This document shows, in pieces, positions 34,363-43,579 of a stretch of 64,000 bases of DNA. Position numbers and translations under genes: made by a program. The DNA comes from Bacteroidia bacterium. Lineage in GTDB: Bacteria; Bacteroidota; Bacteroidia; NS11-12g; UBA955. The notes beneath the pieces are model-generated. The model was not told the DNA's origin. It saw only the letters and a list, made by a program, of their open reading frames with translations, and did not search any database. Numbering within the stretch: the first letter of the stretch is position 1; every line of letters starts with the position of its first letter. The stretch lies in contig JAMNXP010000002.1 of the NCBI GenBank assembly GCA_023653095.1, positions 144,910 to 208,909 on the forward strand, given 5' to 3'.

Positions 34363-36174
34363 ATGACCAGAGATCAGATCAAATCTCAAATTAAAATGCT
34401 GCCCGAAAGCCCGGGGGTTTATAAGTATTTTGACAAAGAGGGAGTGATCATTTATGTAGGGAAAGCCAAAAATCTCAAGAGACGGGTAAATAGTTATTTC
34501 ACCAAGAATCACGAAGATTTCAAAACACATATACTGGTTTCCAAAATTCAATATTTGGAATATACCGTGGTGGATAGCGAAATGGATGCGCTCTTATTAG
34601 AGAACAGTCTCATCAAAGAATTTCAGCCCAAGTATAACATCAATCTTAAAGACGATAAAAGTTATCCGTTCATTAAAGTTACCAAAGAACGCTATCCCAA
34701 GGTTTTTCCCATGAGAAACCCAGTGAAGGATGGTTCTGAGTATTTTGGTCCATATGCGAGTATTCGAGTAATGAATACCGTTTTAGATCTATGTCAAAAG
34801 TTGTATCCAACCCGAAACTGTAATTTAAAGATGACTCCGCAAGGAGTGGAGGCAGGGAAATATCAGCTGTGCCTGGAATATCATATTGGAAATTGTAAGG
34901 CCCCTTGTGTTGGAAATCAAACCGAGTCTGACTACAATGAGAGCATCAGACACATTAGGCATATTTTAAAGGGAAATTTAACAGAAGTTAAAAATCATCT
35001 AAAAAATTTGATGATGGAGTCAGCTTCTCGATTGGCGTTTGAAGAAGCTCAAAAGTATAAGGATAGGCTCGATTTATTGGATAAGTACCAAAGTAGATCA
35101 ACCATAGTTTCTCCTACAGTAGGTGATGTAGAAGTGTATTCCATATCCAGTACTGAAAAGTTAGCATTTGTAAATTTTTTGCGGGTACATCAGGGAATCA
35201 TTGTGATCTCGAGGAACGTAGAAATACGTAAAAAATTGGAAGAATCCGACCAAGTGATTCTTTTACACGTCATAGGTGAAATGCGCAGTCATTACGGTGA
35301 TGGTTGTCGTGAAATAATATGCCTTCAACCCATTGAGTGGCCTGAACACGATGTGGTGGTTACTCAACCCAAGGCAGGAGATAAGAGAAAGTTGCTAGAA
35401 TTGTCGCACAAGAATGCCATGCTTTACAGGCAAGAAAAACTCAATCAATACGAGAAGTTGAATCCTGCCATTAGAGTAGATCGCTTGATGGAACAAATGC
35501 AACAAGACTTGCGACTTAGAGAACAACCCCGACACATTGAGTGTTTCGATAACTCAAACTTTCAAGGAGCTTACCCAGTGAGTGCTTGTGTCGTTTTTAG
35601 GGATGGAAAGCCAGCAAAGAACGACTATAGGCATTTCAACGTAAAAACAGTTGAAGGCCCAAATGACTTTGCAACCATGAAGGAAGCTCTTACACGCAGA
35701 TATTCCCGATTGCTTGAGGAAGGGAAGCCTTTGCCGCAACTCATTGTGGTAGACGGTGGAAAAGGACAATTGTCTGCGGCTGTAGAGGCTCTTAAAGAGT
35801 TGAAGATTTATACTAAATTAGCGATTGTAGGCATTGCAAAGAGGTTGGAAGAGATCTATTATCCCAATGATCCACTGCCTTTATATATTGATAAGAAATC
35901 GGAAACTTTGAAGGTCATACAACATATGCGCGACGAAGCACACCGATTTGGAATAACCCATCACAGGCAGCGACGAGATAAGGGAACCTTAAAGACATCG
36001 CTGACGGAAATACCAGGAATAGGTCCGGCCAAGGCGAAGTTGTTGCTTAAGGAGTTCAAAAGCATTACTAGAATCAAGGAGGCTTCGGTAGATACGCTTT
36101 CGCCGGTAGTAGGAAAAGCGGCTGCTGAAATAATTGTTGAATACTATTTAAAAGGGTTAACAGATGGAGAATAA
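34363..36174 (+). CDS. uvrC: Excinuclease ABC subunit UvrC
   Basis: Performs both incisions in nucleotide excision repair. It has a GIY-YIG nuclease domain (SPGVYKYFDKEGVIIYVGKAKNLKRRV, about 15-40), a UvrB-binding UVR region (about 215-240, LAFEEAQKYKDRLDLL), a central RNase H-like nuclease domain (HIECFDNSNFQGAYPVSACVVF; IVVDGGKGQL) and C-terminal helix-hairpin-helix repeats (LTEIPGIGPAKAKLLL). Length 603 is typical. The start abuts the murI stop, and the 3' end overlaps the pabB-like gene by 11 nt. Confidence 0.97.
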   Translation: MTRDQIKSQIKMLPESPGVYKYFDKEGVIIYVGKAKNLKRRVNSYFTKNHEDFKTHILVSKIQYLEYTVVDSEMDALLLENSLIKEFQPKYNINLKDDKSYPFIKVTKERYPKVFPMRNPVKDGSEYFGPYASIRVMNTVLDLCQKLYPTRNCNLKMTPQGVEAGKYQLCLEYHIGNCKAPCVGNQTESDYNESIRHIRHILKGNLTEVKNHLKNLMMESASRLAFEEAQKYKDRLDLLDKYQSRSTIVSPTVGDVEVYSISSTEKLAFVNFLRVHQGIIVISRNVEIRKKLEESDQVILLHVIGEMRSHYGDGCREIICLQPIEWPEHDVVVTQPKAGDKRKLLELSHKNAMLYRQEKLNQYEKLNPAIRVDRLMEQMQQDLRLREQPRHIECFDNSNFQGAYPVSACVVFRDGKPAKNDYRHFNVKTVEGPNDFATMKEALTRRYSRLLEEGKPLPQLIVVDGGKGQLSAAVEALKELKIYTKLAIVGIAKRLEEIYYPNDPLPLYIDKKSETLKVIQHMRDEAHRFGITHHRQRRDKGTLKTSLTEIPGIGPAKAKLLLKEFKSITRIKEASVDTLSPVVGKAAAEIIVEYYLKGLTDGE

Positions 36175-37342
36175 AGTATCGGTTTGGGACTTGCTTCAAA
36201 GATCTCGGAATTTTGACCATGCCGCTTTATTGATTAGCAACAATAGGCTGGATAAACACAGCAAGTACGAGTTAATATGGGGTGCGGGAACCAAGCAGAT
36301 ATTTTCGGAACCCAGTGAGTTAGAAGGTTTCGGAGGGTGGGCTTTAGGCAAAATTAACTATGCGTTTAAGAGCCAAAAGTATTTCAGAGTAACCCAGCAA
36401 AAGTCATCTGAATCGAACCAAGGACATTTTGAGTTTTTTGAACCCGAAGAATTGGTGGTTGTGCCAAGTTTGAAAAGAAATCAGGTTAATTATTCAAGAG
36501 AGTCTAGCATTGAAAGCCAAATACCCATTGAATTTCTTTGTGCCACAACCCAAGCCAAGTATCTTGAAACCGTAGAACAAATTAAAGAGTGCATAAAAAA
36601 CGGGGTATTTTATGAGATGAATTACTGCATACAGTATTTTACAAAATTGAATATTGATCCTTACGATTGGTTTTTCAGGCTGAATGAAGCGGCACCAAGT
36701 CCCTTTGCTGCATTTTATAAGAGTAACGGATTGTATATTTTTTGTGCAAGTCCAGAGCGTTTTTTGCAGAAAACAGGAGACCAATTATTGAGTCAACCCA
36801 TCAAAGGTACGCGCAAAAGAAATCCCCAGAGAGACCAAGAAGACAGAGAGGAACTGAGGAATCACAGTAAAGATAGGGCCGAGAACGTGATGATAGTTGA
36901 CTTAGTGAGAAATGATTTATCGATGGTTTCGAAGGTGGGAACGGTTGATGTTCTTGAGTTGTGTGAGATTTACACTTTCAGCCATGTGCATCAGATGATT
37001 TCAACCGTGATATCTGAGGTAGAGGTGGGAATAGGTTTTGGAGATATCTTAGAAGCGACTTTCCCAATGGGAAGCATGACTGGGGCCCCTAAAATTGAGG
37101 TGATGAAACACATTGATGCCCTTGAAGATTTTACCCGCACGGGCTACAGCGGAAGTTTAGGATATTGGGTCAACGGAAATTTTGACCTCAACGTGGTTAT
37201 TCGCGGTTATGAATATTCAAATAACAATCTCAGTTATTCAGTAGGAGGAGCCATTACATTTGACAGTATCGCCCAACAAGAGTGGGATGAGTGCCAAACG
37301 AAGGCTAGTACAGTGAGAAGCGTTTATGCTTCGAATTTGTAG
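36164..37342 (+). CDS. pabB: Chorismate-binding enzyme, PabB-like (aminodeoxychorismate synthase component I)
   Basis: A 392-residue member of the anthranilate synthase/PabB/MenF family. Signature motifs are PIKGTRKR (about 210), NHSKDRAENVMIVDLVRNDLS, FSHVHQMISTV and FPMGSMTGAPKIEVMKHID. It lacks the long N-terminal lobe of TrpE, which favours PabB (4-amino-4-deoxychorismate for folate). An isochorismate synthase is less likely because that family has a different KGT context. The amidotransferase partner is not in the window. It overlaps uvrC by 11 nt and the convergent response regulator by 19 nt. Confidence 0.8.
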   Translation: MENKVSVWDLLQRSRNFDHAALLISNNRLDKHSKYELIWGAGTKQIFSEPSELEGFGGWALGKINYAFKSQKYFRVTQQKSSESNQGHFEFFEPEELVVVPSLKRNQVNYSRESSIESQIPIEFLCATTQAKYLETVEQIKECIKNGVFYEMNYCIQYFTKLNIDPYDWFFRLNEAAPSPFAAFYKSNGLYIFCASPERFLQKTGDQLLSQPIKGTRKRNPQRDQEDREELRNHSKDRAENVMIVDLVRNDLSMVSKVGTVDVLELCEIYTFSHVHQMISTVISEVEVGIGFGDILEATFPMGSMTGAPKIEVMKHIDALEDFTRTGYSGSLGYWVNGNFDLNVVIRGYEYSNNNLSYSVGGAITFDSIAQQEWDECQTKASTVRSVYASNL

Positions 37343-38010
37343 CCTACACCTTTTACAGTGAAGATAAAACGGTCGTCTAGTTTTTCGCGAATTTTACGCA
37401 CGTGCACATCTATGGTTCTATCTACAACTAGAACTTCATTTCCCCAAACGTTTTCAAGAATCTCATCTCTGGAAAATACTCTTCCAGGTTTTGAAGCTAA
37501 AAATGAAAGTAGTTCAAATTCTTTTCTTGGGAATTGAAGTGAATTCCCTTGATACACTACCATAAAACGCTCGCGGTCAATGATCAAATCACCAAATTCC
37601 AATTTGATTTGGGGTGTTTCAACAGTACCCGTATTTCTTCGTAGTATGGCTTTGATTCTGCTGGTGAGCACTCTAGTGCGGATGGGTTTAGCGATGTAAT
37701 CATCAGCCCCAGCTTCGAAGCCAGCAAGTTCAGCAAATTCTTCACTTCGTGCAGTTAAAAAGATAATGGGAATCTGTTGGGTCGCAGGATCTTCTTTAAG
37801 TTGTCTGCAAGCCTCCATGCCGTCCATTACAGGCATCATGACATCCATGAGAATGAGGTCAGGATGGACTTTAGCCGTTTTTTCAATGGCTTGTTGTCCG
37901 TTAACGGCGATGTGAACCTCATAGCCTTCTTTATTGAGGGCGTGTCTAATCAACTCGAGAATGTCCTGTTCGTCGTCAACAATTAAAATTTTAGAAGACT
38001 TCTTAATCAT
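37324..38010 (-). CDS. OmpR/PhoB-type response regulator
   Basis: The receiver domain (1-120) has the acidic pair D12-D13, phosphorylation site D56 (DLILMDVMMP), the switch Thr (FLTAR) and K108 (AKPI). The C-terminal winged-helix domain (about 135-228) has the FPRKEFELLSFLASKPGRVFSRD recognition unit and ends VKGVGYKFEA. It is a DNA-binding regulator. No histidine kinase gene is adjacent, so the partner and regulon are unknown. The 228-residue length is typical. Its 3' end overlaps the pabB-like gene. Confidence 0.93.
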   Translation of the reverse strand: MIKKSSKILIVDDEQDILELIRHALNKEGYEVHIAVNGQQAIEKTAKVHPDLILMDVMMPVMDGMEACRQLKEDPATQQIPIIFLTARSEEFAELAGFEAGADDYIAKPIRTRVLTSRIKAILRRNTGTVETPQIKLEFGDLIIDRERFMVVYQGNSLQFPRKEFELLSFLASKPGRVFSRDEILENVWGNEVLVVDRTIDVHVRKIREKLDDRFIFTVKGVGYKFEA

Positions 38011-38058
38011 GACGTTACAAATTAATCTTTTAAAATTAACGAAAGTATTACGATAGTG

Positions 38059-39279
38059 TTAATTGGTTGTTGTTTTTTCGAGTAATTCAGTGAGCTTATC
38101 TTCTAATTGTTCGCCTCTCAGTCCTTTAGCAATAATTCTACCTTCGCGATCCAATAAAACGGTTTGTGGAATAGAATGAACTTGATACAATTGCGCCGCA
38201 CTGCTTTGCCAGCCCATTAAATCACTTACGTGCAACCAATCTAATTGATCAGCAGCAATAGCCCCTTTCCAGCGACTCGCATCATTGTCAAGAGATACCC
38301 CATAAATTTCAAACCCTTTTTCTTTGAATCGTTGATACACTCTGCGCACATTGGGGTTTTCTCTTCTACAGGGACCGCACCAACTTGCCCAAAAGTCAAT
38401 AAGTACCACTTTCCCTCTAAGACTGCTTAATTTAATGATGTTCCCTTCTGGGGATTTTAGTTGGATATCAGGGGCAATAGCGCCATCCATCAAGGATGCT
38501 TCTTTGGTGAATTTATTTTCGATTTCTTGGGTGTATTTAGAATTGGGATCAGCAGCTTTAGCACAATTTACTGCATGCTGCATTAGTTTGTAATCTGGAG
38601 CTTGAATGGCACCATAACTGATAGCGAAGTAGGGAATGAACCCCTTGGTTTGGTTGAGAGCCGTATTCTTAACGAAATCATCTCTTTCTTGCATCAATTT
38701 GGCATACTGGTAACGCAATTCTTCTGCTTTTTTAGCGCCTTCTTCATTTTGGGTGAGCCCTTGAGCCGTTCTTTCTAGAGCAGCAACTTCTTTAGCAAAC
38801 GATTGATTCATATTGATCAATGTTTTTAAAATTTTACTGTCTTCTAATTCATTTCCTTCAATGGTATAATCCACAAATGAACCAACTAAAGCTAGGTTGA
38901 TACTTAGCTTAGATTTATTATCTAGAGCCAAATAGACACTGCTTTGAGGCCCCATTTGAAGCTGACAGAAAATTTGTTCTTTTGTGTTGCCTGTAAGTTT
39001 AAATCTACCGGCTTTATCTGTTCGGCAACTATCTATAAAAACCAATTTTGATGGAGTAAGCTCCCATAAAATGAGCAAATGTTCGGAAGAATTTTTAATG
39101 GATCCTGAAATTGAAAATCCATTATCTACTTTTTCTAAGGTAGTTTTATTAGGGGTTACAAGATCTAACATCCATTGGTTGATGTCAGATTTTATCTCAT
39201 TGGCTTCTAGCTTGTTGCAGCTGCTGATTGCAAAAGAGAAGGCCACAATTACCGTTAAGCGGAACATAGATTTCAGCAT
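38059..39279 (-). CDS. TlpA-like thioredoxin-family lipoprotein
   Basis: A 406-residue lipoprotein. The signal peptide ends at a lipobox (FAISSC, about residue 20). The N-terminal half (about 30-130) resembles the DUF4369 domain (SISGSIKNSSEHLLILWEL), and the C-terminal 145 residues form a thioredoxin fold with WASWCGPCRREN, the TlpA/ResA signature. It probably reduces periplasmic disulfides on the inner face of the outer membrane or in the periplasm. The start is at the ATG at 39279, as the longer frame begins with TTG. Confidence 0.85.
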   Translation of the reverse strand: MLKSMFRLTVIVAFSFAISSCNKLEANEIKSDINQWMLDLVTPNKTTLEKVDNGFSISGSIKNSSEHLLILWELTPSKLVFIDSCRTDKAGRFKLTGNTKEQIFCQLQMGPQSSVYLALDNKSKLSINLALVGSFVDYTIEGNELEDSKILKTLINMNQSFAKEVAALERTAQGLTQNEEGAKKAEELRYQYAKLMQERDDFVKNTALNQTKGFIPYFAISYGAIQAPDYKLMQHAVNCAKAADPNSKYTQEIENKFTKEASLMDGAIAPDIQLKSPEGNIIKLSSLRGKVVLIDFWASWCGPCRRENPNVRRVYQRFKEKGFEIYGVSLDNDASRWKGAIAADQLDWLHVSDLMGWQSSAAQLYQVHSIPQTVLLDREGRIIAKGLRGEQLEDKLTELLEKTTTN

Positions 39280-39339
39280 AAAAATCAAAGATACAACAAA
39301 GACCTAAAAAGTTGCTTTGAAATAGGTAAAAGGATGTTT

Positions 39340-40011
39340 TTACAAGACGATTTGATCTTGAACAGACTTCGGATGGGTGGCATCTTCAACGCAGTAATCA
39401 CCAATTTTGGTGCGCCTTAGATTGGTTAAGTACGCTCCTGAATTTAGGGCTATTCCAAAGTCACGAGCCAAAGATCTGATGTAGGTCCCTTTGCCGCATT
39501 TTACGCGAAAGTCTACTTGTGGCAATTCAATTCGGGTCAGTTCAAATTCGTAGATGGTAATAATCTTACTCTTGATCTCAGCGCTGCCGCCTTTTCTAGC
39601 AATTTCGTAGGCCCTTTGTCCGTCAATCTTCACAGCCGAAAACAACGGTGGCGTTTGCTCAATCTCTCCAATAAACTGTTTTAGAGTTTCTTGCAATAAG
39701 TCATGGGTAATGTGTTCTGTAGGATAATGAGCATCGGTTTCGGTTTCAAGGTCAAAACTCGGTGTAGTTTCTCCTAAAACAAAAGTGCCCGTATATTCTT
39801 TGGGTTGGGCTTGGATTTCCTCAATGGATTTGGTCATTTTGCCCGTACACATGATGAGTAAGCCCGTTGCCAAGGGGTCTAATGTGCCAGCATGTCCAAT
39901 TTTCTTGGACTTTAGTTCGTATTTTACCTTTTTTACCGCTTGGAAGGATGACCAACCGAAGGGTTTGTCAATCAAAATAACACGGGCAGGTTCTGGTGTG
40001 ATATTCGACAC
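39340..40011 (-). CDS. truB: tRNA pseudouridine(55) synthase TruB
   Basis: Makes pseudouridine 55 in the T loop of tRNAs. The catalytic motif GHAGTLDPLATGLLI is present with the nucleophilic Asp (D in TLDP). KPFGWSSFQAVKKVK and the C-terminal VRCGKGTYIRSLARD-type motif (seen as VKCGKGTYIRSLARD) confirm it. The start codon is GTG at 40011, 2 nt after the stop of the upstream T9SS gene. At 223 residues it is slightly short because it lacks a PUA domain, as is usual outside Enterobacteria. Confidence 0.96.
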   Translation of the reverse strand: MSNITPEPARVILIDKPFGWSSFQAVKKVKYELKSKKIGHAGTLDPLATGLLIMCTGKMTKSIEEIQAQPKEYTGTFVLGETTPSFDLETETDAHYPTEHITHDLLQETLKQFIGEIEQTPPLFSAVKIDGQRAYEIARKGGSAEIKSKIITIYEFELTRIELPQVDFRVKCGKGTYIRSLARDFGIALNSGAYLTNLRRTKIGDYCVEDATHPKSVQDQIVL

Positions 40012-40013
40012 GC

Positions 40014-42005
40014 TTATTCTATGATGATTTTCTGAGTGTGAAGTGCTTCTTTCTTGGGATGTTTGATGCGTTCTAAATTGTCTATGGGCGTATTAGAATA
40101 TAAATTCAAAACATAAACACCTGGACTTAAATTGTGGGTATGCAATCTATAAATGTTTGTACCGGTCACAGGAGTGAAGATAAAGGAATGCTGACCGTGA
40201 TCATTGGTCGAAGACGCCCCTGAAATTTTGGTCAATACTCCTTGCATGGTTTCATTGAGCTGTCCTTTCCATTCAATGTTCACAATGCCGTTATTTGAGG
40301 GCACAGGAAATATTCTCACTTGGGCGATGGGTTGTTTCCAAACGCTATCGGCAATTTTAATTCTCGAAATGAATGAGCTCATGGCATTGTTTCTACCATA
40401 ACTTCCAACGGTGTAAAAAACTCCAGGTTCATTGAATTTCCATTGAATGCCCTCATAGTCGCCCCATCTTTGCATATCAGGTTCAATTCCGAAATACGCA
40501 ATGCGGGTTTGTCCTTGTTTGATTTTAAGGAATTCAGAATATTCACCGTATCTATTTTGATAAATTACACCCATGCCAGGCATGTGGTATTGCGAAGTGT
40601 AAACTGCTGTGGTGATGGTACTTGGATCGCCGTTTCGGTCGCTTACAAAAGCCATTGCAGGGTAACCAAATTCCAATGAATCGTGGGTGATCAGGTGTGA
40701 ACGGATGTCTGCGTCCCAAGAAAAGCTACTCACAAAATTGGGTTTTTTGAGATACACATGCGAATGCATCAAATGGGCTTGTTTGGTGTCAAAATTCATG
40801 GAATTTTGCATAAACTGTATATGATCACCATCTCTGATTGCGGTCAATACGCGAGTATCGTTGGTGCGAAGTCTGTATCTGAAGCCCGTATCTGGTTGCA
40901 GCGCGTTTGGTGGAAAGCCATAAAATTGGGTGGTTTTTAGCGCTAACAACTCATGAGAAGCCATTCCACTGGCTTGAGTGTTGGTGATTTTGTGGATGTA
41001 AACGGTGTCGTTTTTCTCGGAAACAGACTTTACACTAACAAAATAATTGTCTGTACCGTCAGGCATTGGTCCGTTTTGTGCTGGACATATGTTTCGAACA
41101 ATGATGCCGTTGTGTTTGATGTTGGTGTATACGTTTTTTCTGAGCGGCAATCCTTCGTAACCATCTGATTTTCGAAGTTGCCAAATGAGAGATTCCCTGA
41201 ATCCTTCTTCCCAACTGGCACCGTTCCCTAGGAGGTTGACGGTAAAAAAGAAGTCTTCTTTGGTCTGAGAAACAATGGGGTAATCACTCCAAACACTATC
41301 GCCCACTGGGTTGCCCGTAACCAAATACACGTTCCATGGTTTTAATGGGTCACCGGCGCTTGAAAAGCCAACAACAATAAAGCTGGTTTTATCGGTGGTG
41401 CCGTGCATATAAAGCACAATGAAGCGGTCTTCGTAGGGGTCGTAAACCACTCTTGGGTCGTAAATTCGGTCAAGATTAGGTAAATTATCTACTTTATTAT
41501 TGGTGTTTGGATAGAACTGAAGCGACCATGATTTGATGACCTTTCCGGTGTCATTGTGAACCCGAATGGTGGTATTCATTACCGAAATAATTTGTCCGTT
41601 ATTGGCCACTGCAATGTGATTGTCGTTCGGCGTGCCCGTGCCTAGGAATCCGTTGATGTTTTTTTGGATTTCAGGATTCAATGAAACAGGATTGGCAGGG
41701 GAGGAGCCATATACACCGCGTTTTTTGAAGTTGTTTGACTTCAAAAACGCCGTTCTTTCATCGTTTACTTTTTTTGCGGTGGATGCTTTTATTCCTCCTG
41801 GAAGAGGCATTTCTCTTGAATTTTCGGTCAAGGGTTCTATCCACAAATTGGGGACAGAGTCAGGATAAAAAATATTGTGCCTAGGTGTAATTATGTCACG
41901 GAAAATCTTCGTTTCTGAGGATTGAGCGTTCAATGGTGAAGTACTTAAGCTTAGACAAAGACTGATAATTGCAAAGTAATTTGATTTCATAGGCTTATGA
42001 TTCAT
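40014..42005 (-). CDS. T9SS-sorted secreted protein of unknown function
   Basis: A 663-residue exported protein. The signal peptide spans about 6-28 (ending SPLNAQ), and the ATG at 41990 (MKSNYFAIISL) is an alternative start. The body has propeller-like repeats with DPRVVYDPYEDRFIVLYMHG and HNDTGKVIKSWSL. The last 85 residues form a T9SS type A sorting domain (FPVPSNNGIVNIEW ... GVYVLNLYSN ... QKIIIE). No catalytic residues are recognisable. It sits between murB and truB, each only a few nt away, an odd place for a surface protein. Confidence 0.8.
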   Translation of the reverse strand: MNHKPMKSNYFAIISLCLSLSTSPLNAQSSETKIFRDIITPRHNIFYPDSVPNLWIEPLTENSREMPLPGGIKASTAKKVNDERTAFLKSNNFKKRGVYGSSPANPVSLNPEIQKNINGFLGTGTPNDNHIAVANNGQIISVMNTTIRVHNDTGKVIKSWSLQFYPNTNNKVDNLPNLDRIYDPRVVYDPYEDRFIVLYMHGTTDKTSFIVVGFSSAGDPLKPWNVYLVTGNPVGDSVWSDYPIVSQTKEDFFFTVNLLGNGASWEEGFRESLIWQLRKSDGYEGLPLRKNVYTNIKHNGIIVRNICPAQNGPMPDGTDNYFVSVKSVSEKNDTVYIHKITNTQASGMASHELLALKTTQFYGFPPNALQPDTGFRYRLRTNDTRVLTAIRDGDHIQFMQNSMNFDTKQAHLMHSHVYLKKPNFVSSFSWDADIRSHLITHDSLEFGYPAMAFVSDRNGDPSTITTAVYTSQYHMPGMGVIYQNRYGEYSEFLKIKQGQTRIAYFGIEPDMQRWGDYEGIQWKFNEPGVFYTVGSYGRNNAMSSFISRIKIADSVWKQPIAQVRIFPVPSNNGIVNIEWKGQLNETMQGVLTKISGASSTNDHGQHSFIFTPVTGTNIYRLHTHNLSPGVYVLNLYSNTPIDNLERIKHPKKEALHTQKIIIE

Positions 42006-42011
42006 ACGAAT

Positions 42012-43025
42012 TTACCAAATATTCACCTCGAATTCTAAGTGTACGTTGAATTTATTTGCAACATCGGTTTGGATTTCGGTAGCAAGTTGTTGAATTTCTG
42101 ATCCTTTTCCGCCCCCGTAATGAACGAGCACTAGGGCTTGTTTTTCATGTACACCCACATGCGACCTTTTGTGGCCTTTCCAACCTGATTTTTCGATGAG
42201 CCATGCTGCAGGGATTTTTACCCATTCGTCTGAAACGGGAAATATTTTTAAATCTGGGTGATTTGCTTGGATTTTTTCTGCAAGAGATTTTTCAATTACC
42301 GGGTTTTTGAAAAACGAGCCAGAGTTTCCCAGAATAGCTGGGTCAGGTAGTTTAGATTTTCTAATTTCAATTACAGCATCACTTACATCTTTGATGGTGG
42401 GATTTGTGATGTTTTTTTGAATCAATGCATTTTGAATATCGCCGTATTGGGTATTGATTTTTGCAATTTTACTCAGTTTTAAAGTAACCGATGTGATGAT
42501 GTATTTACCCTTTCCTTGTTGTTTGAAAAAACTATCTCTGTATCCAAATTGGCATTGTTGGAGGTCAAAATTTTCAAATTTTCCGGTTTGAATGTTGTAA
42601 GCAGATAGTGAGTGGAATACATCTTTTAATTCGGTGCCGTATGCACCAATGTTTTGGATGGGTGCAGCGCCAATACAGCCTGGAATTAGACTCATATTTT
42701 CAATTCCAAAAAATTGATTTTTAACGCAATGCAATACGGTAGCATGCCAATTCTCACCCGCTCCAAATTCTATTAATACATAACCGTCGGTTTCTTCTTT
42801 TTGGGTAATTCCGGGTATTCTAATGAGTAAAATAGGCTCTTGAATATTTTGAGTTAGGAGCAAATTTGAGCCGCCACTAATAACTCTAAAGGGAGACTTG
42901 AAAAAGCCATTTTCATAGAGGTTTACGAGTTGTTCTTTGTTCTCAATTTTGATTAGTTCAGTTGCTTGAACATCAAACCCAAAAGTATTGTAGGGTAACA
43001 ATGAGGTATTTACTTCTGAAAGCAC
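42012..43025 (-). CDS. murB: UDP-N-acetylenolpyruvoylglucosamine reductase
   Basis: An FAD enzyme making UDP-MurNAc. The FAD-binding motif ISGGSNLLLT is present, as are the IPGCIGAAPIQNIGAYGTEL loop and the catalytic GYRDSFFK (Ser in the GYRxS motif of type I MurB). The terminal IEKSGWKGHKRSHVGVHEKQALVLVH segment carries the usual C-terminal motif. Length 337. The start is GTG at 43025, since no ATG occurs nearby in frame. The downstream T9SS gene begins 6 nt later. Confidence 0.96.
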   Translation of the reverse strand: MLSEVNTSLLPYNTFGFDVQATELIKIENKEQLVNLYENGFFKSPFRVISGGSNLLLTQNIQEPILLIRIPGITQKEETDGYVLIEFGAGENWHATVLHCVKNQFFGIENMSLIPGCIGAAPIQNIGAYGTELKDVFHSLSAYNIQTGKFENFDLQQCQFGYRDSFFKQQGKGKYIITSVTLKLSKIAKINTQYGDIQNALIQKNITNPTIKDVSDAVIEIRKSKLPDPAILGNSGSFFKNPVIEKSLAEKIQANHPDLKIFPVSDEWVKIPAAWLIEKSGWKGHKRSHVGVHEKQALVLVHYGGGKGSEIQQLATEIQTDVANKFNVHLEFEVNIW

Positions 43026-43123
43026 GCTGCAATTTACGTCTGAGAGGCTAGGCTCGCCAAATATTTAATTTTTTTTGTTGATTGTTTCAAACATATTGAT
43101 GGGTGTTTTGTTTAATCATTAGT

Positions 43124-43579
43124 ATGAATGCTTTGACAAATACTTTGGTGTTTTTAGGGTTTTTTATTTTCATGGAGGCGTTTGCTTGGTTTACACACAA
43201 ATACGTGATGCACGGATTTATGTGGATTTGGCATAGAAGCCATCACGAGCCGAGACATGGAGCCTTTGAATTAAATGATTTGTTTGGATTCATGTTCGCA
43301 ATACCTTCAGTGATTTTGATTGTGTTGGGTTCAGACGAGTTTGATTGGAGATTTTTTGCGGGACTGGGAATTGCCGGATACGGGTTGGCTTATTTCTTGG
43401 TTCACGATGTTTTTGTTCATCAAAGGGTAAAATGGTTGAAGAAAACCAATTTACCTTATTTCCGCGCTATGCGCCTAACCCACCACTTGCATCATGCGGT
43501 GCACTCCAAGCAGGGTGCAGAGGCATTCGGTTTTTTATTCGTACTACCTAAATTCTATAAACGCTTCAATGGCAAATAA
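43124..43579 (+). CDS. crtZ: Beta-carotene hydroxylase CrtZ
   Basis: A di-iron membrane hydroxylase that adds 3-OH to beta-ionone rings. The four His motifs of the fatty-acid-hydroxylase superfamily are present: HKYVMH (about 26), HRSHH (about 38), HDVFVH (about 97) and HHLHH (about 121). Four helices are predicted. The start is at the ATG at 43124. It overlaps crtI by 11 nt and forms a crtZ-crtI-crtB operon. Length about 151 residues is typical. Confidence 0.92.
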   Translation: MNALTNTLVFLGFFIFMEAFAWFTHKYVMHGFMWIWHRSHHEPRHGAFELNDLFGFMFAIPSVILIVLGSDEFDWRFFAGLGIAGYGLAYFLVHDVFVHQRVKWLKKTNLPYFRAMRLTHHLHHAVHSKQGAEAFGFLFVLPKFYKRFNGK

